From: an uncultured Lactobacillaceae bacterium
GTDB taxonomy: Bacteria > Bacillota > Bacilli > Lactobacillales > Lactobacillaceae
Assembly (NCBI GenBank): GCA_934216625.1
Contig: CAKQCC010000023.1
Span: 1-9,876, forward strand
Length of the DNA: 9,876 nt
Direction: 5' to 3'
The notes beneath the pieces were generated by a model. It did no database searches. It worked only from the letters and a program-made list of their open reading frames with translations, and was not told the origin of the DNA. Within the stretch, counting starts at the first letter, position 1. Each line of letters opens with the position of its first letter. The position numbers were made by a program, and so were the translations under genes. Positions 1 through 6,321 of this stretch are shown piece by piece.

Positions 1-27
1 CGCTTGAGTTCTGCCTCTGGGTTTCAT
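1..27 (-). CDS. ponA: Class A penicillin-binding protein PBP1A, N-terminal 9 codons (partial)
   Basis: Only the first nine codons are inside the window, reading MKPRGRTQA, and the gene runs off the left edge. The start ATG is at 27-25 on the minus strand. An AAAGGAG ribosome binding site at 39-45 overlaps the recU stop codon, about 11 bases before the ATG. The call rests on context: in Bacilli the gene directly downstream of recU is almost always the bifunctional transglycosylase/transpeptidase PBP1. The basic, arginine-containing start fits the short cytoplasmic tail of such proteins, the segment that binds GpsB in relatives, and gpsB lies about 0.9 kb away. Nine residues alone do not identify the protein, so the product is inferred from synteny. 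Confidence 0.6.
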
Positions 28-44
28 ATCGAATGAATCTCCTT

Positions 45-656
45 TTAGATGTGAATTATTTTATTAACACCCTTTAGATAAGGTACTAAAGGCTGTAGTT
101 GATACCTGATTAAGTAGCCACGCTGGTCGATTACAGCTTTCGGAATTGACTTCCGACTGCCGTGGGCTTGGGCATCCCAATACGAAAATAAATCGGTGGC
201 CTTTAAAACATAAATTTCGTTGGTTTTTACGAATTTAATTAATGCAAAGCAAATTCCACCTTGCTGGACACATTCTCGCATGTGCTCAACTTGGTGGCGA
301 TGAAAATTTCGGAGCGGAAAGGCCGTTTTACTCTTGGTTTCCTTGGCGTCGAAATCAATGTAATATCCTTTGTACACTCCATTATAGTCGGTAGTGGACG
401 CGTGACTAAAGTAAGCTTCCCGAATTACGCACCGGCTTCGTTTGGGGTAGTCCACCCGAACGATGTTGATCGGGGTTGGTTTCTTGTGAACAACCGCAAT
501 TCTTCGGGATAGATAGTAGGCGTTACTCTTGTTGACTTCCTGTTCTAACGACATTCCACGGTCACCGAACGTCTTTAAACGCCGGCTGTGATATGTAGCG
601 AATCCTTTCGATTGTGTTCGGTTAGCACTGAGTCCGTTTGGATAATTAACTTTCGT
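45..656 (-). CDS. recU: Holliday junction resolvase RecU (non-canonical start codon)
   Basis: RecU cleaves four-way DNA junctions during recombinational repair and chromosome segregation. With the start proposed here the protein is 203 residues, the usual family length. The N-terminus has VNYPNG, then FGDRGMSLEQE, VVHKKPTP, VDYPKRS and STTDYNGVYKG, followed by the nuclease segment YIDFDAKETK. By alignment from memory with B. subtilis RecU (D88, E101, K103), the metal ligands are about D90, D103 and K105. The second acidic residue is Asp where most homologues have Glu, which the PD-(D/E)XK fold allows. The first in-frame ATG (552-554) would remove 34 conserved residues including YPNG. Upstream of it the frame stays open to a TAA at 669-671 and contains no ATG, GTG or TTG. 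ACG at 654-656 lies 8 bases after an AAGGGG site (665-670) and is the best-placed start. ATT at 660-662 is only 2 bases from that site. recU is followed closely by the PBP gene. Confidence 0.93.
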   Translation of the reverse strand, partial: TKVNYPNGLSANRTQSKGFATYHSRRLKTFGDRGMSLEQEVNKSNAYYLSRRIAVVHKKPTPINIVRVDYPKRSRCVIREAYFSHASTTDYNGVYKGYYIDFDAKETKSKTAFPLRNFHRHQVEHMRECVQQGGICFALIKFVKTNEIYVLKATDLFSYWDAQAHGSRKSIPKAVIDQRGYLIRYQLQPLVPYLKGVNKIIHI

Positions 657-664
657 TTTAATAT

Positions 665-670
665 CCCCTT
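665..670 (-). promoter_or_regulatory. recU ribosome binding site that decides the start
   Basis: AAGGGG on the minus strand is the only purine-rich site upstream of the conserved RecU N-terminus. Its distance to ACG at 654-656 is 8 bases, near the optimum. Its distance to ATT at 660-662 is 2 bases, which is too close. No such site is placed before the downstream ATG at 552-554. Confidence 0.6.
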
Positions 671-695
671 GAATTGCGCCTATTAACCCATTTAG

Positions 696-708
696 TGCTA
701 TTATAACA
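696..708. promoter_or_regulatory. Symmetrical divergent extended -10 promoter for recU and ypsA
   Basis: The 13 bases TGCTATTATAACA read as TGc-TATTAT on the plus strand (696-704) and as TGt-TATAAT on the minus strand (708-700). Each strand therefore has an extended -10 hexamer with the TGn motif, and the two overlap almost completely. Neither direction has a good -35: TTGCGC at 674-679 with a 19-base spacer for plus, TTCCTT at 728-723 for minus. Predicted start sites, about 7 bases beyond each -10, are near 711 (plus) and 693 (minus). These leave short leaders that contain the ribosome binding sites of ypsA (723-728) and recU (665-670). The motif is seen directly; bidirectional use is inferred. 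Confidence 0.65.
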
Positions 709-745
709 ATTGGAACTTTGATAAGGAAATTAATTATTAATAAAT

Positions 746-1345
746 TTGAAAGTAAGATTATTTAAATTGAAAAGACTGTGGATTACCGGTTACCGAAGCT
801 ATGAGCTGTCAATTTTTGGCGACCGAGACCCTAAATTAATGATAATTAAATCAGTTTTGAAGGATCAGATTACTCAAGCAATCCTGAATGGTTATGATTG
901 GCTGATTACCGGTGCTCAATTGGGGGTCGAACAGTGGTCGGTATCGGTAGCCGATCGTTTGAAGCAAACTTACCGGAATCGTTATCAAATTGCTGTGATG
1001 CGACCGTTCCTAAACTTTGGCCAGCGGTGGAATTCTAAAAATCAGCATCGAATGATTAAAACGATTCATCGAGCTGATTTTTCGGGAACGGTTTCTAGCA
1101 CTGATTACCAATCCCCCCGTCAGCTTTTTGCTTATCAGCATTTTATGCTTGCCCACACGGATGGGGCGCTAATGATCTATGACCCTGACTATCCGGGGCA
1201 AAGTAAGTATGATTACCGGGCGATTAAACGGATCCGTCGAATCAAAACTTACCCGATCACTTTGGTTACGATGGATGATTTGCAAGAAGCGGCTAATGAA
1301 TACGAAATAAATTATGAAGAAAAACGGCGTCGGAAGTTTAAATAA
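746..1345 (+). CDS. ypsA: YpsA, SLOG-superfamily protein (DUF1273)
   Basis: The protein matches the YpsA/DUF1273 family, a Rossmann-like SLOG fold thought to bind a nucleotide or nucleotide-derived ligand. YpsA affects cell division and stress resistance in Bacillus and Staphylococcus, but its biochemical activity is not settled. Visible family signatures, numbered from the TTG at 746, are ITGYRSYEL (13-21), the glycine-rich GAQLGVEQW (56-64), SPRQL (123-127), DGALMIYD (139-146) and TMDDLQ (175-180). Its position between recU and gpsB is the standard Bacilli arrangement. The start is uncertain. No ATG is available upstream of the conserved region. TTG at 746 lies 17-18 bases from an AAGGAAA site (723-729). 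TTG at 767 would give the more family-like N-terminus MKRLWITGYRSYEL but has only a weak site before it. The C-terminus is strongly basic. Confidence 0.92.
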   Translation: MKVRLFKLKRLWITGYRSYELSIFGDRDPKLMIIKSVLKDQITQAILNGYDWLITGAQLGVEQWSVSVADRLKQTYRNRYQIAVMRPFLNFGQRWNSKNQHRMIKTIHRADFSGTVSSTDYQSPRQLFAYQHFMLAHTDGALMIYDPDYPGQSKYDYRAIKRIRRIKTYPITLVTMDDLQEAANEYEINYEEKRRRKFK

Positions 1346-1365
1346 CTAATAATTTTTGCTATAAT
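1337..1365 (+). promoter_or_regulatory. gpsB promoter
   Basis: A consensus TATAAT hexamer at 1360-1365 is preceded by TGc, giving an extended -10 (1357-1365). A -35-like TTTAAA at 1337-1342 matches four of six consensus bases with a 17-base spacer. It overlaps the last codons of ypsA, so gpsB can be transcribed independently as well as from the ypsA promoter. The predicted start site near 1372 leaves a leader of about 35 bases carrying GAGGTG at 1392-1397 before the ATG at 1407. Confidence 0.75.
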
Positions 1366-1406
1366 TATTTTGTTCGGGAATATGTTGATTTGAGGTGTAA
1401 TGAGAC

Positions 1407-1814
1407 ATGGAAAAAATTCATTTTACTCCGAAAGATATTTTACAAAAAGATTTTAAACAGAAGATGCGAGGTTACGATCCAACTGATGTTGATAGTTTCT
1501 TGGATATGGTAATTCGTGATTATGAGAATTTTAATAAAACTACTCAACAATTGCGTGAAGAAAACGATCAATTAAGGGATAAAATTGATGAATTAAACGA
1601 ACAAATTTCTATGAATCAGAACGTTGCCTCTACGCCTTCTTCTTCAAATAATCAACCCGAAGGAAATCCAGCTGCTGGATTGTCAACGACCACCGATCAG
1701 AGCTCGTCAGATCAATACGCTGAAATCTTGCAAAGATTGACCAGACTTGAAAATAAGGTCTTTGGTCCTGATAATGCCCAGTCCAATGATGAAGATGGAT
1801 CACATCGTTTGTAA
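1407..1814 (+). CDS. gpsB: Cell-division/cell-wall coordinator GpsB
   Basis: GpsB is a small cytoplasmic DivIVA-related adaptor that shuttles between septum and side wall and binds the cytoplasmic tails of class A PBPs and other division proteins. Residues 1-35 carry the lipid/PBP-binding lobe (FTPKDILQKDFKQKMRGYDP, then DVDSFLDMVIRDYENF). Tyr23, Asp29 and Asp33 align with B. subtilis Tyr25, Asp31 and Asp35, which form the PBP-binding groove. A coiled coil spans about 36-70. A polar Ser/Thr/Asn/Gln-rich linker covers about 71-103, and a short helical trimerisation segment (YAEILQRLTRLENKVFG) covers about 103-119. At 135 residues it is longer than B. subtilis GpsB because of the linker, which is usual in lactobacilli. 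The start has GAGGTG about 10 bases upstream. The likely partner PBP1 gene lies on the far side of recU. Confidence 0.95.
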   Translation: MEKIHFTPKDILQKDFKQKMRGYDPTDVDSFLDMVIRDYENFNKTTQQLREENDQLRDKIDELNEQISMNQNVASTPSSSNNQPEGNPAAGLSTTTDQSSSDQYAEILQRLTRLENKVFGPDNAQSNDEDGSHRL

Positions 1815-1834
1815 ATTAGTTTATTTAATTTTTC

Positions 1835-2228
1835 TTGCGTAAATTTCGGGTAATCGCGCCTGGCAATCGTCAGGTGAGGAAAGTCCACTCTCGCACAAGC
1901 TGCGATGCTTGTAGTGTTCGTGCTCGGTGAAAAAATAAGCCGGGGTGCCAGAAATGGTAACGGCGAGAAAACGGGTTAAGGTGATTAGCTAAGCCTTATT
2001 ATCTCTGAAAGTGCCACAGTGACGAATGGCTGGAGAAATCTGGCTGATGGAACGTGGTAAACCCCGCGAGCGGGGAACTCAAATTATGGTAGAGGAGCTT
2101 CACACACGGAAAATGAACCAAGTGTGGGGGCAAAGGAATTTCCTTTGCAGATAGATGATTACTGCTTCAATTATTTGTGCTTGACAAACGATTGAAGTAC
2201 GGAACGTGGCTTATAAAAATTTGCGCAA
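1835..2228 (+). ncRNA. rnpB: RNase P RNA, Bacillus type (class B)
   Basis: This is the catalytic RNA of ribonuclease P, which matures the 5' ends of tRNAs together with the RnpA protein. Conserved elements are in order: CR-I GAGGAAAGUCC (1876-1886), the GUGCCACAGUGACGAA core (2011-2026), the GGUAAACCCC stretch that reads the tRNA 3' CCA (about 2056-2065), and CR-V AGAUAGAUGA (2149-2158), which pairs with CR-I to form P4. The ends are set by P1: 1835-1846 pairs with 2217-2228 over 12 base pairs with one G-U wobble. The order of conserved blocks resembles the B. subtilis RNA, not the E. coli type. It follows gpsB by about 20 bases, the same synteny as in Bacillus. A TTTAAT at 1824-1829 is a possible -10 but has no recognisable -35, so transcription may partly come from the gpsB promoter. 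Confidence 0.97.
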
Positions 2229-2236
2229 TCAAGTTG

Positions 2237-2265
2237 GGGCGAGGATTTAGATCCTCGCCCTTTTT
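2237..2265 (+). terminator. Rho-independent terminator of rnpB
   Basis: A perfect 10-bp GC-rich stem (2237-2246 pairs with 2251-2260) closes a four-base loop and is followed directly by five T residues (2261-2265). It lies 9 bases beyond the RNase P RNA P1 helix and is the strongest intrinsic terminator in the window. The ypsC start codon follows only 28 bases later. Confidence 0.93.
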
Positions 2266-2292
2266 GTTTGATTAATAACGAAGAGGGATTCA

Positions 2293-3432
2293 ATGCAAAA
2301 ATTTCGGTTATTAGCAACGGCCGCCGCGGGAATCGAGGGCTTGACCGGTCGTGAACTACGTAATTTAGGATATTCGGTTCGAGTTGAAAACGGCCGGGCT
2401 CGTTTTTCCGGGTCGCTTGATGATATTATCAAGACGAACCTGTGGCTTCGAACTGCCGACCGGGTTAAAATTATTGTCGGTGAATTTAACGCTTTAACGT
2501 TTGATCAGCTTTTTCAGCAAACCTATGATTTAGCCTGGGACCGCTTTTTGCCGATGAACGCTAATTTTCCAGTAGAAGGGCGTTCGGTTCGCTCGCAGCT
2601 CCATAGTGTTCCGGACGTTCAGGCGGTTGTTAAAAAGGCGATCGTGAAGAAAATTAGTCACGTTTACCATAGGTTCGGTCGGTTACCGGAATCTGGACCT
2701 CGGTATCCGCTTGAAGTTTCGGTTCGTAAAAATCACGTGATGCTGACTTTGGACACGACCGGACCCAGTTTGTTCAAGCGCGGGTACAAAACCGTAAAGG
2801 GAATTGCACCGCTAAAAGAAAATATGGCGGCGGCGCTGATTGAATTGACGGATTGGCACCCGGATTCGATGCCGCTGGTTGACCCAATGTGTGGATCCGG
2901 AACGATCCCAATTGAAGCGGCGTTGATTGGTCGGAAGATTGCTCCCGGCTTGCATCGTCATTTTACGTTTGAAAAGTGGGAGTGGGTTCCTGATTCTCGG
3001 GTTGAGCAGTTCAGAAATCAAGCCCGGGCCCAGATTAATCATTCTGGCCAACTCAAGATTTACGCATCGGATATTGATCCTAAGATGGTGAATGCCGTTA
3101 AGGTTAACGCGGCCCAAGCAGGAGTCCTTGATGACCTTCATTATCGTCAACTAGCTGTTCAAGATTTTAAGACCCGTTTGACCGATGGAGTGGTGGTTTC
3201 GAACCCACCGTATGGACACCGGATGTCCGATCCGCAGATTGTTCATCAATTGTATCGACAACTGGGAAAAGTCTTTCGACCGCTAACTAGCTGGTCAAAA
3301 TATTTTTTAACCAGTGATCTGGCTTTTGAACGGTACTATGGTAAACGAGCGACTAAACGCCGCAAGTTATATAACGGTTCACTCCGGACTGATTATTTTC
3401 AATTTTGGAGCACTCGGAATTACAAGGGATGA
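2293..3432 (+). CDS. ypsC: THUMP-domain class I SAM-dependent RNA methyltransferase (YpsC/RlmL-like)
   Basis: This belongs to the YpsC family, related to the N-terminal half of E. coli RlmL, which methylates a guanine N2 in 23S rRNA. The exact target in this organism is inferred. Residues about 1-60 form the ferredoxin-like N-terminal part, and a THUMP RNA-binding domain extends to about 155. The Rossmann methyltransferase domain has motif I DPMCGSGT (197-204), an acidic loop after the second strand SDID (259-262) and the N-methyltransferase signature NPPYG (304-308). At 379 residues the length is normal. AGAGGG (2282-2287) sits 5 bases before the ATG. Being immediately downstream of rnpB is the conserved Bacilli position. 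It leads a five-gene run, and its stop codon lies 4 bases from the next start. Confidence 0.93.
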   Translation: MQKFRLLATAAAGIEGLTGRELRNLGYSVRVENGRARFSGSLDDIIKTNLWLRTADRVKIIVGEFNALTFDQLFQQTYDLAWDRFLPMNANFPVEGRSVRSQLHSVPDVQAVVKKAIVKKISHVYHRFGRLPESGPRYPLEVSVRKNHVMLTLDTTGPSLFKRGYKTVKGIAPLKENMAAALIELTDWHPDSMPLVDPMCGSGTIPIEAALIGRKIAPGLHRHFTFEKWEWVPDSRVEQFRNQARAQINHSGQLKIYASDIDPKMVNAVKVNAAQAGVLDDLHYRQLAVQDFKTRLTDGVVVSNPPYGHRMSDPQIVHQLYRQLGKVFRPLTSWSKYFLTSDLAFERYYGKRATKRRKLYNGSLRTDYFQFWSTRNYKG

Positions 3433-3436
3433 TTAG

Positions 3437-4564
3437 ATGAAAAACGTTGCGATCGTCGGCGGTGGAATTGTCGGCACTTTTGTTGCCCATTATTTAAGTC
3501 ACGGCGCTAATTCGAATCAGTTCAACGTAACGATGTTTGATGATGGCCATGGTCAAGCGACTAAAGCGGCTGCCGGAATTATTTCACCATGGTTGACTAA
3601 GCGGCGGAATCAGCAATGGTACCGCTTGGCTCGGTGCGGTGCTCGTCTGCTGAGTGATTTAGCTAAACAATTGCCGTTTCCTAATTCGGTTTATCGGCAA
3701 ACCGGAACGATCATCACCCGGAACTCTCGGCGACGGGTTGATGATTTGTATCAACTGGCTTTGCGGCGTCGAGCTCAGGCACCCACGATGGGTAGAATAA
3801 TTCGGTTGTCTGCCGATGAAGTTCAATCGGCATTACCACTTTTGTCACGTTCATTGCCGGGAGTGATGGTAACCGGTGGTGCTAAAATTAGTGGTTCTGG
3901 ATTAACCAAATTTTTGGTTCACCAGGCGCAGAAAATCAATTTAAGAGTAGTTAAACATCGAATTCAATTGGTTAGCCCGAATAAACTGAACGTGAACGGT
4001 CATTTGGAGCACTTTGATTGGATTGTGATCGCGACCGGAGCTTGGATTCGTCAAACGCTGCGACCACTAGGAATTTTGGCTGACGTTCGGCCCCAGAAGG
4101 GTCAATTAATTTGTTTAAAGATAAATTCGAAAATTCCCTTTTCTCAGCTCCCGGTTTTGATGCCGGAAGGTGAGTACGATTTCCTGCCGTTCGCTAACGG
4201 CCGGTTGGTAATTGGTTCAACTCACGAAGATAATCATCAGTTTGATTTAGTGCCGGAACCCAGTGCCAGTCAGAAACTACTGGCAACGGCCCAACACTTG
4301 ATTAACGAAATCACCAGTAATCAGATCGTTGAGACCAGAACTGGAACCCGCGGCTACACCAGTGATTTTGGCCCGTTTTTCGGTCGAGTCCCTCACTACC
4401 GTCATTTATTAGTTGGTGGTGGCCTTGGCTCTTCCGGGCTAACAACCGGGCCGATCATTGGTAAATTCCTGGCCCAGATAATTAATCATCAGTTGAACAT
4501 TAATCCCGCTGATTACGAAAAACCAATTCAGAAGTATTTCAGATTTGAGGGGCCTGCGAAATGA
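3437..4564 (+). CDS. FAD-dependent oxidoreductase of the DAO (glycine/D-amino-acid oxidase) family
   Basis: The protein starts with a dinucleotide-binding fold, GGGIVG at residues 8-13, with an Asp pair (35-36) at the end of the second strand where the FAD ribose is bound. AAGIISPW (45-52) is typical of the family. IVIATGAW (196-203), RPQKGQ (218-223) and the C-terminal GGGLGSSGLTTGP (327-339) complete the DAO pattern. Family members oxidise amines such as D-amino acids or glycine; the substrate here cannot be read from sequence, and no thiamine or amino-acid genes adjoin it. At 375 residues it is full length. AAGGGA (3425-3430) lies across the end of ypsC and 6 bases before the ATG. Its stop overlaps the next start in an ATGA arrangement (4561-4564), which indicates translational coupling. 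Confidence 0.88.
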   Translation: MKNVAIVGGGIVGTFVAHYLSHGANSNQFNVTMFDDGHGQATKAAAGIISPWLTKRRNQQWYRLARCGARLLSDLAKQLPFPNSVYRQTGTIITRNSRRRVDDLYQLALRRRAQAPTMGRIIRLSADEVQSALPLLSRSLPGVMVTGGAKISGSGLTKFLVHQAQKINLRVVKHRIQLVSPNKLNVNGHLEHFDWIVIATGAWIRQTLRPLGILADVRPQKGQLICLKINSKIPFSQLPVLMPEGEYDFLPFANGRLVIGSTHEDNHQFDLVPEPSASQKLLATAQHLINEITSNQIVETRTGTRGYTSDFGPFFGRVPHYRHLLVGGGLGSSGLTTGPIIGKFLAQIINHQLNINPADYEKPIQKYFRFEGPAK

Positions 4565-4941
4565 ATCGCTTTGTGTTTTATCAACCGAACCCGTTAACCG
4601 CAATTATTGACTGGTGCTGGACGTTAGTGATTTTACTGGTCGGAATTATTTTTTGGCTTGAAGTGACGCATTTTCAATGGATTTCACTGATCTTGATTAT
4701 CGTTTTCTTTATGGTGGCGGTTCCCGAAATCGTTTTTCGCCGGTTGATCTTTCGTGGACATCAGTTAATCGTCAGAAATATGTTTAATCGTGATTGGCGC
4801 CGGTTTAATTTGACGAGTCATGCGAACCAAGTCAGTGTGATTCATCATCAATTGCTGATTACTAATCATGGTAACCGTTACCAGTATTTTTTAATGATTC
4901 CCAAGCGTTCAATTAATCGTTTGAAAGTGAGATTAAAATAA
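4561..4941 (+). CDS. ebsA: EbsA-like small membrane protein
   Basis: A 126-residue protein with two predicted membrane helices near the N-terminus (about 14-34 and 39-57) and a basic soluble C-terminal domain rich in beta strands. This layout and its position just before lspA match the EbsA family of enterococci and lactobacilli, described as a pore-forming protein or aggregation-related factor. The function is poorly supported experimentally, so the name is a family label recalled from memory. The many Arg residues after the second helix place the tail in the cytoplasm by the positive-inside rule. It overlaps the oxidoreductase stop by 4 bases and ends 1 base before the lspA ATG, so it is probably translated by coupling. 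Confidence 0.65.
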   Translation: MNRFVFYQPNPLTAIIDWCWTLVILLVGIIFWLEVTHFQWISLILIIVFFMVAVPEIVFRRLIFRGHQLIVRNMFNRDWRRFNLTSHANQVSVIHHQLLITNHGNRYQYFLMIPKRSINRLKVRLK

Positions 4942-4942
4942 A

Positions 4943-5410
4943 ATGTGGCTTTGTTTTTCGCTAATTTTAACGATAATTTTATTGGGCTCCGACCAAGTCC
5001 TTAAATTTTGGGTTGCTTCTAACGTCGCTCCCGGAATTATTAAATCGTTTGTTCCCGGCCTTTCGTTGACGAACGTTAAAAACAGCGGTGCAGCTTGGAA
5101 CTTGTTGACGGGTCAGCGATGGTTACTGATTATAATCGCAATTACGGCGTTAGTGGTCATTGGGTATTATTGCTATCAATGCCGGGCTGATGCTTGCTAT
5201 GAATTGGCGTTAGCTTTTTTGCTTTCCGGGACCATCGGTAATTTAATTAACCGGGTGGTCAACGGCCAGGTAATTGACATGTTTCAAACTACCTTGATTA
5301 ATTTTCCGGTGTTTAATTTAGCCGATTGTGATTTGACGATCGGCGTAATTTGGTTGATGGCTTTAATTATTACTAATCGGCGTCCAATTAGAAATCGTGG
5401 TTCACGTTGA
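4943..5410 (+). CDS. lspA: Lipoprotein signal peptidase LspA (signal peptidase II)
   Basis: LspA is the inner-membrane aspartic protease that removes the signal peptide from diacylglyceryl-modified prolipoproteins. Four membrane helices can be drawn (about 2-20, 58-76, 84-102 and 128-146). Family motifs are DQVLKFW (17-23), NSGAAWNLL (47-55), GNLINR (99-104), VIDMF (110-114) with catalytic Asp112, and FNLAD (124-128) with catalytic Asp128. The GNxxDR motif has Asn103 instead of the usual Asp; both catalytic aspartates are intact. At 155 residues the length is normal. No clear ribosome binding site is present and the start lies 1 base after the ebsA stop, so re-initiation is likely. Its stop overlaps the rluD start in a TTGA arrangement. 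Confidence 0.94.
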   Translation: MWLCFSLILTIILLGSDQVLKFWVASNVAPGIIKSFVPGLSLTNVKNSGAAWNLLTGQRWLLIIIAITALVVIGYYCYQCRADACYELALAFLLSGTIGNLINRVVNGQVIDMFQTTLINFPVFNLADCDLTIGVIWLMALIITNRRPIRNRGSR

Positions 5411-6321
5411 AAATTAAGTCTTTCCGGATCACTCACCAGCGGGGTCGAATTGATAAAGTGGTTGCTCAAATGGTTTCTAAACTGAGCCGGTCCCGGGTTA
5501 AAAAGCTGATCGTTAAGAATTTAATCAGAGTTGATCACCGAGCGGTTAAACCCAAAACCCAGGTTAAAACCGGTGAAAAGATTACGGTTCGAATTCCGGC
5601 TCCCCGCAAGTTAAATTTGGTTCCTGAACGAATCCCGCTTGAGATTGTTTACGAAGATCGTGACGTTCTAGTCGTGAATAAACCCCAGGGGATGGTGGTT
5701 CATCCGGCACCTGGTCATCCGGACCACACGCTCGTTAATGCTTTGTTATTTTATACGCCGCTTTCTAACATTAACGGCACCTACCGTCCCGGAATTGTCC
5801 ACCGGATCGATAAAGACACGTCGGGATTACTGATGGTGGCCAAAAATAATCAGGCCCATTATTCGCTTTCCAGTCAACTGCGGCATAAAACTAACGTTCG
5901 TGAGTACGTGGCGTTAGTTCACGGCCGAATTAAAGAAAATTCTGGGACGGTTGACGCACCGCTGGGCCGTTCCCGCCGTAACCGGAAGAAACAGGCGATC
6001 GTTAGTGATGGTCGGCATGCCGTAACTCATTACCACGTGATTGAGCGGTTTACTAAGTATACCTTAATCACTTGCCGACTTGAAACCGGTCGGACTCATC
6101 AGATCAGGGTGCATATGAAATCAATCGGTCATCCGCTAGTCGGGGATCCGTTGTACGGCCCCCGGAAAACGATCCGGGGGAATGGTCAATTTTTGCACGC
6201 CTGGAAACTCGGTTTTCGTCAGCCCAGAACCGGACAGCTTTTAATCTTCACGGTTCAGCTGCCTAAAATTTTTCGTGATGTTTTGACTAAACTAAGGCGT
6301 CAAAAATTTTGTCAAAAATAA
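5407..6321 (+). CDS. rluD: RluD-family 23S rRNA pseudouridine synthase
   Basis: This enzyme isomerises specific uridines in 23S rRNA to pseudouridine; RluD itself modifies helix 69. An S4-type RNA-binding domain covers about residues 13-70 (RIDKVVAQM, SRSRVKKLI, VRVDH-like strand). The catalytic domain follows with VVNKPQGMVVHP (89-100), the RluA/RluD active-site motif HRIDKDTSG (132-140) with nucleophile Asp135, ETGRTHQIRVH near 226-236 and HPLVGDPLYG near 241-250. At 304 residues it is full length. The start is TTG at 5407, overlapping the lspA stop TGA at 5408-5410; no ATG fits the S4 domain start. lspA followed by an rluD-type gene is a very common Bacilli pair. It is the last gene of the operon, and its stop directly abuts the rqcH stop. 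The exact modification site is inferred. Confidence 0.93.
   Translation: MKIKSFRITHQRGRIDKVVAQMVSKLSRSRVKKLIVKNLIRVDHRAVKPKTQVKTGEKITVRIPAPRKLNLVPERIPLEIVYEDRDVLVVNKPQGMVVHPAPGHPDHTLVNALLFYTPLSNINGTYRPGIVHRIDKDTSGLLMVAKNNQAHYSLSSQLRHKTNVREYVALVHGRIKENSGTVDAPLGRSRRNRKKQAIVSDGRHAVTHYHVIERFTKYTLITCRLETGRTHQIRVHMKSIGHPLVGDPLYGPRKTIRGNGQFLHAWKLGFRQPRTGQLLIFTVQLPKIFRDVLTKLRRQKFCQK

Noticed and set aside
261..512. Plus-strand open frame opposite recU
   Set aside because: The minus-strand frame encodes recognisable RecU motifs across the same bases. The plus frame has no family signature or start signal.
552..554. ATG as the true recU start
   Set aside because: It falls in the middle of the conserved FGDRGMSLEQE motif, has no ribosome binding site, and would delete 34 residues that match the RecU family.
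1621..1710. Polar low-complexity stretch in gpsB as an inserted repeat
   Set aside because: It contains no exact repeat unit, and a variable linker at this place is normal in GpsB proteins of lactobacilli.
2181..2186. Perfect -35 hexamer TTGACA as a possible promoter for ypsC
   Set aside because: It lies inside the structured 3' part of RNase P RNA. The nearest TATAAA-like sequence is about 25 bases away, too far for a -10, and transcripts would still meet the terminator at 2237-2265.
2812..3150. 112-codon antisense open frame within ypsC
   Set aside because: It lies opposite the conserved methyltransferase domain, has no recognisable protein features and no start signals, and is explained by the codon bias of the sense gene.
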